In this document: piece after piece, positions 61,085 through 64,000 of the stretch
Layout: each line of letters opens with the position of its first letter
Position numbering within the stretch: position 1 is the first letter of the stretch
Assembly (NCBI GenBank): GCA_018819925.1
Contig: JAHJPG010000034.1
Coordinates: forward strand, 62,001 to 126,000
Length of the DNA: 64,000 nucleotides
Source of the DNA: Pseudomonadota bacterium
GTDB taxonomy: Bacteria; Desulfobacterota; Desulfarculia; Desulfarculales; Desulfarculaceae
Direction of reading: 5' to 3'
Position numbers and translations under genes: made by a program
Notes under the pieces: generated by a model
What the model was told of the DNA's origin: nothing
The model's input: only the letters and a program-made list of their open reading frames with translations
The model's database searches: none

Positions 61085-61261
61085 TTACTTCTCGTAATGG
61101 TCTTCCTTTAGATAAGGGTTGACCAGGCCACATTTGGGACAAAGGTAATAGTTTTTTTTGTGCAGGGCGTCTTCCAGCTTTTCAAAGGGGGTCTGGGCGT
61201 ACTCCGGCGCCAGGATCTCGTTGTCGCAGCTTTCGGTCTTACACTTTACGTAGATGGCCAT
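61085..61261 (-). CDS. 58-residue zinc-ribbon protein
   Basis: A short gene easily missed by length filters. It starts MAIYVKCKTESCDNEILAP, contains CKTESC and, later, YLCPKCGLVNPYL, giving a four-Cys zinc ribbon, and ends KEDHYEK. The ATG at 61261 has GGAG eight bases upstream, and the bidirectional terminator lies 20 bases past the stop. The good ribosome site, cluster and terminator argue that it is real. Its function is unknown. Confidence 0.75.
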   Translation of the reverse strand: MAIYVKCKTESCDNEILAPEYAQTPFEKLEDALHKKNYYLCPKCGLVNPYLKEDHYEK

Positions 61262-61407
61262 CGGCCCACTCCGGTTTGGGGGTTGGATTCGCGCCCGGCT
61301 GGGCGTTATTTAAAATGTTTGCCTATGGTTGTTTGTCCGGCCCTTTTCTGTCAAGGGAAAACCCTCAAGTCCTCTGGATTCAAGCAGTTGTAATGCTCCA
61401 GCCTTAC

Positions 61408-61436
61408 TTGACAATACGAAGGGCTCGGCATAATAT
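61408..61436 (+). promoter_or_regulatory. sigma-70 promoter of queA-tgt
   Basis: A perfect -35 TTGACA (61408-61413) and a -10 TAATAT (61431-61436, four of six) are 17 bases apart. The queA start is 108 bases further, leaving an AT-rich leader with no recognised riboswitch. No other gene lies downstream on this strand before queA. Confidence 0.7.
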
Positions 61437-61543
61437 GCTTAGTTCCATCGTCAAAATCCCCACATGGGAATATTGTTAATAACAAATTAATATAACGTAA
61501 ATTATTCGTTGTAAACCCTCGGCGGAGCCTTTACGCGGGACAC

Positions 61544-62635
61544 ATGGCGCAGACCAACCCCAAAAGCACCGGAACCCAGGAACTCCTGGCCGCCTACGAC
61601 TACGATCTGCCTCCGGGGCTTATAGCCCAGGCTCCGGCCCGGCGGCGGGTGCAGGCCCGGCTGTTGCTTTTGTCTCGGCGCCAAGGAGAGCCCCGCCACC
61701 ACAAGATCGCGGGGCTCACTCGTTTGCTTCGGCCCGGAGACCTGTTGGTGCTCAACGACACCCGGGTGGTGCCGGCCCGCCTGGCGGCGGCCAAGCCCAC
61801 CGGCGGGCGGGTTGAGATCATGCTCCTGTCCCCGGCCCAGCCCGTCGAGCGCCTGGACGGCGGCCGCGAACGGCACCAGTGCCTGCTGCGCTCCCACAAG
61901 CCCTTGGCCCCGGGCGCTCGCCTGCGCTTGGCTGGCGGGCCGGAGGTTTGGGTGAAGGTGCTTGAGCGCGGGGCGCGGGGCCAGGCCCTGGTGGAATTTC
62001 CCGGCTCGGCCCTGGAGTTGGCTGCGGCCCGGGGGGCCACGCCCCTGCCACCATACATCAAGCGGCCCCAGGGGCCGGACGCCGAAGACGCCTCCCGCTA
62101 CCAGACGGTATACGCCGCCCAGCCCGGTGCGGTGGCCGCGCCAACCGCCGGCCTGCACCTGAGCCGCGAGCTTTTGGCCGCCTTGGCCCGCCGGGGGGTG
62201 GCCAGCACCACCCTTACCCTGCATGTGGGCTATGGCACCTTCGCCGAGCCAGACCCGGCGGACTTGGCCGCCGGCCGCCTGCATTCCGAGTGGGTGAACA
62301 TCTCCCCCGAGGCCAGCCGTGCGGTGGCCAAGGCCAAACAGCAGGGAGGGCGGGTCATCGCGGTGGGCACCACCAGCCTGCGCTCCCTGGAGTGGCGGCC
62401 CGGCCCGGGGGGCGTGCCCCAGGCCGGCGCCGGCTGGTGCGACCTACTTATCGCCCCGGGACACCCGTTTCGGGTGGCCGATGGGTTGATTACCAACTTT
62501 CATTTGCCCCGCACCACCTTGCTAATGCTGGTGGCCGCCCTGGCTGGCCGCACCCGCGTTTTGGCCGCCTACCAACAGGCCATGGAGCGGGGATATCGTT
62601 TCTATAGCTACGGCGACGCCATGCTGATAATCTGA
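61544..62635 (+). CDS. queA: S-adenosylmethionine:tRNA ribosyltransferase-isomerase
   Basis: QueA moves the ribosyl group of SAM onto preQ1-modified tRNA, giving epoxyqueuosine. Signature blocks are AAYDYDLPPGLIAQAPARRR, LVLNDTRVVPARL, GRVEIMLL, TPLPPYIKRP, YAAQPGAVAAPTAGLHLS, VGYGTFAEP and FHLPRTTLLMLVAAL. Length (363) is a little above the usual 340-350. The start ATG has only a weak ribosome site. It overlaps tgt by one base, so the two tRNA-modification enzymes are translationally coupled. Confidence 0.95.
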   Translation: MAQTNPKSTGTQELLAAYDYDLPPGLIAQAPARRRVQARLLLLSRRQGEPRHHKIAGLTRLLRPGDLLVLNDTRVVPARLAAAKPTGGRVEIMLLSPAQPVERLDGGRERHQCLLRSHKPLAPGARLRLAGGPEVWVKVLERGARGQALVEFPGSALELAAARGATPLPPYIKRPQGPDAEDASRYQTVYAAQPGAVAAPTAGLHLSRELLAALARRGVASTTLTLHVGYGTFAEPDPADLAAGRLHSEWVNISPEASRAVAKAKQQGGRVIAVGTTSLRSLEWRPGPGGVPQAGAGWCDLLIAPGHPFRVADGLITNFHLPRTTLLMLVAALAGRTRVLAAYQQAMERGYRFYSYGDAMLII

Positions 62636-63768
62636 TGGCGCGCCTGGGCTTTGAAATAACCGCGCACAGCGGGCGGGCCCGCGCCGGCCGTTTGCGCACC
62701 CGCCGGGGGCTGGTGGACACTCCGGCCTTCATGCCGGTGGGCACCCAGGGAACGGTCAAGGGGCTCTTGCCCGAGGAGGTTTCCGGCCTGGGGGCCCAGA
62801 TGATCCTGGGCAACACCTACCACCTGCTGCTCAGGCCCGGGGTGGAGACCGTTGCCGCCCTGGGCGGCCTGCACCGCTTCATGGATTGGCCCGGGCCCAT
62901 CCTGACCGACAGCGGGGGGTTCCAGGTGTTCTCTCTTAGCGGTCTGCGCAACCTAGGCGAGGACGGGGTCAGCTTCCGCTCCCACTTGGACGGCCAACTG
63001 TTGCACATGACCCCCGAGTCGGTGGTGGCGGCCCAGGAGATGCTGGGCTCGGACCTGATGATGGTTTTGGACGAATGCCCCCCGCCGGGTTCGCCGCGGG
63101 AGTATCTGGCTCAATCCTTGGAGCGGGACGCCCGTTGGGCGGCCAGGGCCCTAGCCGCGCGCACCGATAAAGGGGGCGCCCTGCTGGGAATAGTTCAAGG
63201 TGGGGTGTATAGTGACCTGCGTGCCCGCAGCATGGAGTTGTTGGCCGCCCTGGAGTTGGATGGATACGCCCTGGGGGGGCTAAGTGTGGGCGAACCCAAG
63301 CCTCGGATGATGGAGGTTATCAGCAGCACCGTGCCTCAGTTGCCAGCCGACAAACCAGTCTACCTCATGGGGGTGGGCGAGCCGGCCGACTTGGTGCGCT
63401 GCGTGGGCTTGGGGGTGGACATGTTCGATTGCGTGCTGCCCACCCGCATGGCCCGCAACGGAACCTTGCTAACCTCCACGGGAAGGCTGAACCTGCGCAA
63501 CAGCCGGTTCAAGGATGACCCCGCTCCGGTGGAGGAGGGCTGTGAGTGCCCCACCTGCCGGCGATACAGCCGGGCCTACCTGCGCCATTTGCTCATGGCC
63601 AAGGAGTTGTTGTCTTATCGCTTGAACACCGTGCACAACTTGCACTACATTCTTCAGTTGATGGCCGGGTTGCGCCTGGCCATCGCAGAAGATCGATATG
63701 AGATTTACGCCCGCCAGGTGCTTGAGGGACTGGAGACCTCGGGGCCGCAACGGGCGGCGTTAACCTAG
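62635..63768 (+). CDS. tgt: tRNA-guanine transglycosylase
   Basis: Tgt exchanges guanine 34 of GUN-anticodon tRNAs for preQ1. Catalytic Asp is in LTDSGGFQVFSL and the nucleophile in MFDCVLPTRMARNGTLL. GCECPTCRRYSRAYLRHL holds the zinc ligands (CxCxxC...H). MPVGTQGTVKGL and GNTYHLLLRPG are typical N-terminal blocks. Length 377 matches the family. It starts within the queA stop (TGATG) and is followed by yajC after 12 bases. Confidence 0.96.
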   Translation: MARLGFEITAHSGRARAGRLRTRRGLVDTPAFMPVGTQGTVKGLLPEEVSGLGAQMILGNTYHLLLRPGVETVAALGGLHRFMDWPGPILTDSGGFQVFSLSGLRNLGEDGVSFRSHLDGQLLHMTPESVVAAQEMLGSDLMMVLDECPPPGSPREYLAQSLERDARWAARALAARTDKGGALLGIVQGGVYSDLRARSMELLAALELDGYALGGLSVGEPKPRMMEVISSTVPQLPADKPVYLMGVGEPADLVRCVGLGVDMFDCVLPTRMARNGTLLTSTGRLNLRNSRFKDDPAPVEEGCECPTCRRYSRAYLRHLLMAKELLSYRLNTVHNLHYILQLMAGLRLAIAEDRYEIYARQVLEGLETSGPQRAALT

Positions 63769-63780
63769 GGAGGATTTAAG

Positions 63781-64000
63781 ATGCTTGACTGGTTGACCAC
63801 GGGCACCGCCTGGGCCATGGGCATTGGGCAAAAAGGCGCCGAGGGCGGCGAGAGCGCGGGCGGCTTGGGCGGACTTCTCTCCGGCCCCATCCCCATGCTC
63901 GTGCTGATGTTCGTGATTTTCTACTTCCTGCTCATCAGGCCCCAGCAAAAGAAGGCCAAGGTTCACAAGGCCATGCTGGCCAACATCCGCAAGGGCGACA
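63781..64000 (+). CDS. yajC: preprotein translocase subunit YajC (5' part)
   Basis: The first 73 residues are in the window. One membrane helix (IPMLVLMFVIFYFLLIRPQQ) precedes the basic PQQKKAKVHKAM region that marks YajC, the small partner of SecDF. The extended Gly/Glu-rich N-terminus before the helix is common in this phylum. GGGAGG precedes the ATG. The gene continues beyond the window; secD is expected next. Confidence 0.92.
   Translation, partial: MLDWLTTGTAWAMGIGQKGAEGGESAGGLGGLLSGPIPMLVLMFVIFYFLLIRPQQKKAKVHKAMLANIRKGD

Noticed and set aside
1-64000. CRISPR arrays, insertion sequences, tRNA or rRNA genes.
   Set aside because: I found no regularly spaced repeats, transposase motifs or cloverleaf/rRNA cores on either strand by reading; a tRNAscan and IS search would be decisive.

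Overview
The window is GC-rich (roughly 65% by eye), densely packed bacterial DNA. Gene content suggests an anaerobic member of the Desulfobacterota (former Deltaproteobacteria): a periplasmic [NiFe] hydrogenase, several sigma-54 response regulators, TRAP/TAXI and tripartite tricarboxylate transporters, a BKACE/thiolase acid-catabolism operon, an Fe-S cysteine desulfidase, and a chelatase ChlI/ChlD pair. A Desulfarculales-like sulfate reducer fits, but this is inference from gene content; no marker rRNA lies in the window. I see no tRNA, rRNA, CRISPR array or insertion sequence.

Layout. 1-3237 (minus): four tightly coupled glycosyltransferase genes of a surface-polysaccharide cluster. 3896-14056 (plus): a nine-gene run coding for a histidine kinase, an NtrC-type activator, a SulP anion transporter with an extra domain, a cytidylate-kinase-like/receiver fusion, a second kinase, a lone receiver, a kinase-like protein with a decayed ATPase, a beta carbonic anhydrase and another receiver. 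14150-17246 (minus): an NCS2 purine-type permease and a protein with a nucleoside-phosphorylase-like C-terminus. 17548-24308: a GntR/FCD regulator divergent from an operon of TAXI binding protein, fused TRAP permease, DapA-like lyase/aldolase, PPC-domain protein, zinc-ribbon protein and cysteine desulfidase; an inverted-repeat operator and a clear sigma-70 promoter lie between them.

24462-37716 (minus): ten catabolic genes downstream of a LacI regulator (BKACE enzyme, 3-hydroxyacyl-CoA dehydrogenase, TPP enzyme, TctC, fused TctA-TctB, then after a hairpin quinone oxidoreductase, thiolase, D-2-hydroxyacid dehydrogenase, DUF2148 ferredoxin-like protein, M20 amidohydrolase). The same 15-bp LacI-type site occurs before the BKACE gene and inside the lacI promoter. 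38056-43718: diguanylate cyclase, LpdD-like protein, GT-C membrane protein, a heavily broken radical SAM pseudogene, and a CobD-like aminotransferase-fold enzyme. 43805-46267: glycine-zipper protein and a sigma-54 activator whose receiver has lost its phosphorylation residues, divergent from a small zinc-ribbon gene that has a textbook sigma-54 promoter.

46296-50827 (minus): chelatase ChlI, a DUF2284 protein and ChlD, with an AT-rich, frameshifted foreign gene between them. 51263-54967 (plus): [NiFe] hydrogenase small and large subunits, maturation protease, HypC and a zinc-ribbon protein. 55078-59499 (minus): MacA-like adaptor, one ABC ATPase and two FtsX-type permeases. 59563-61261: Yip1-like membrane protein, a secreted/anchored protein and a 58-residue zinc-ribbon protein. 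61544-64000 (plus): queA, tgt and the start of yajC, the usual queuosine/Sec gene order.
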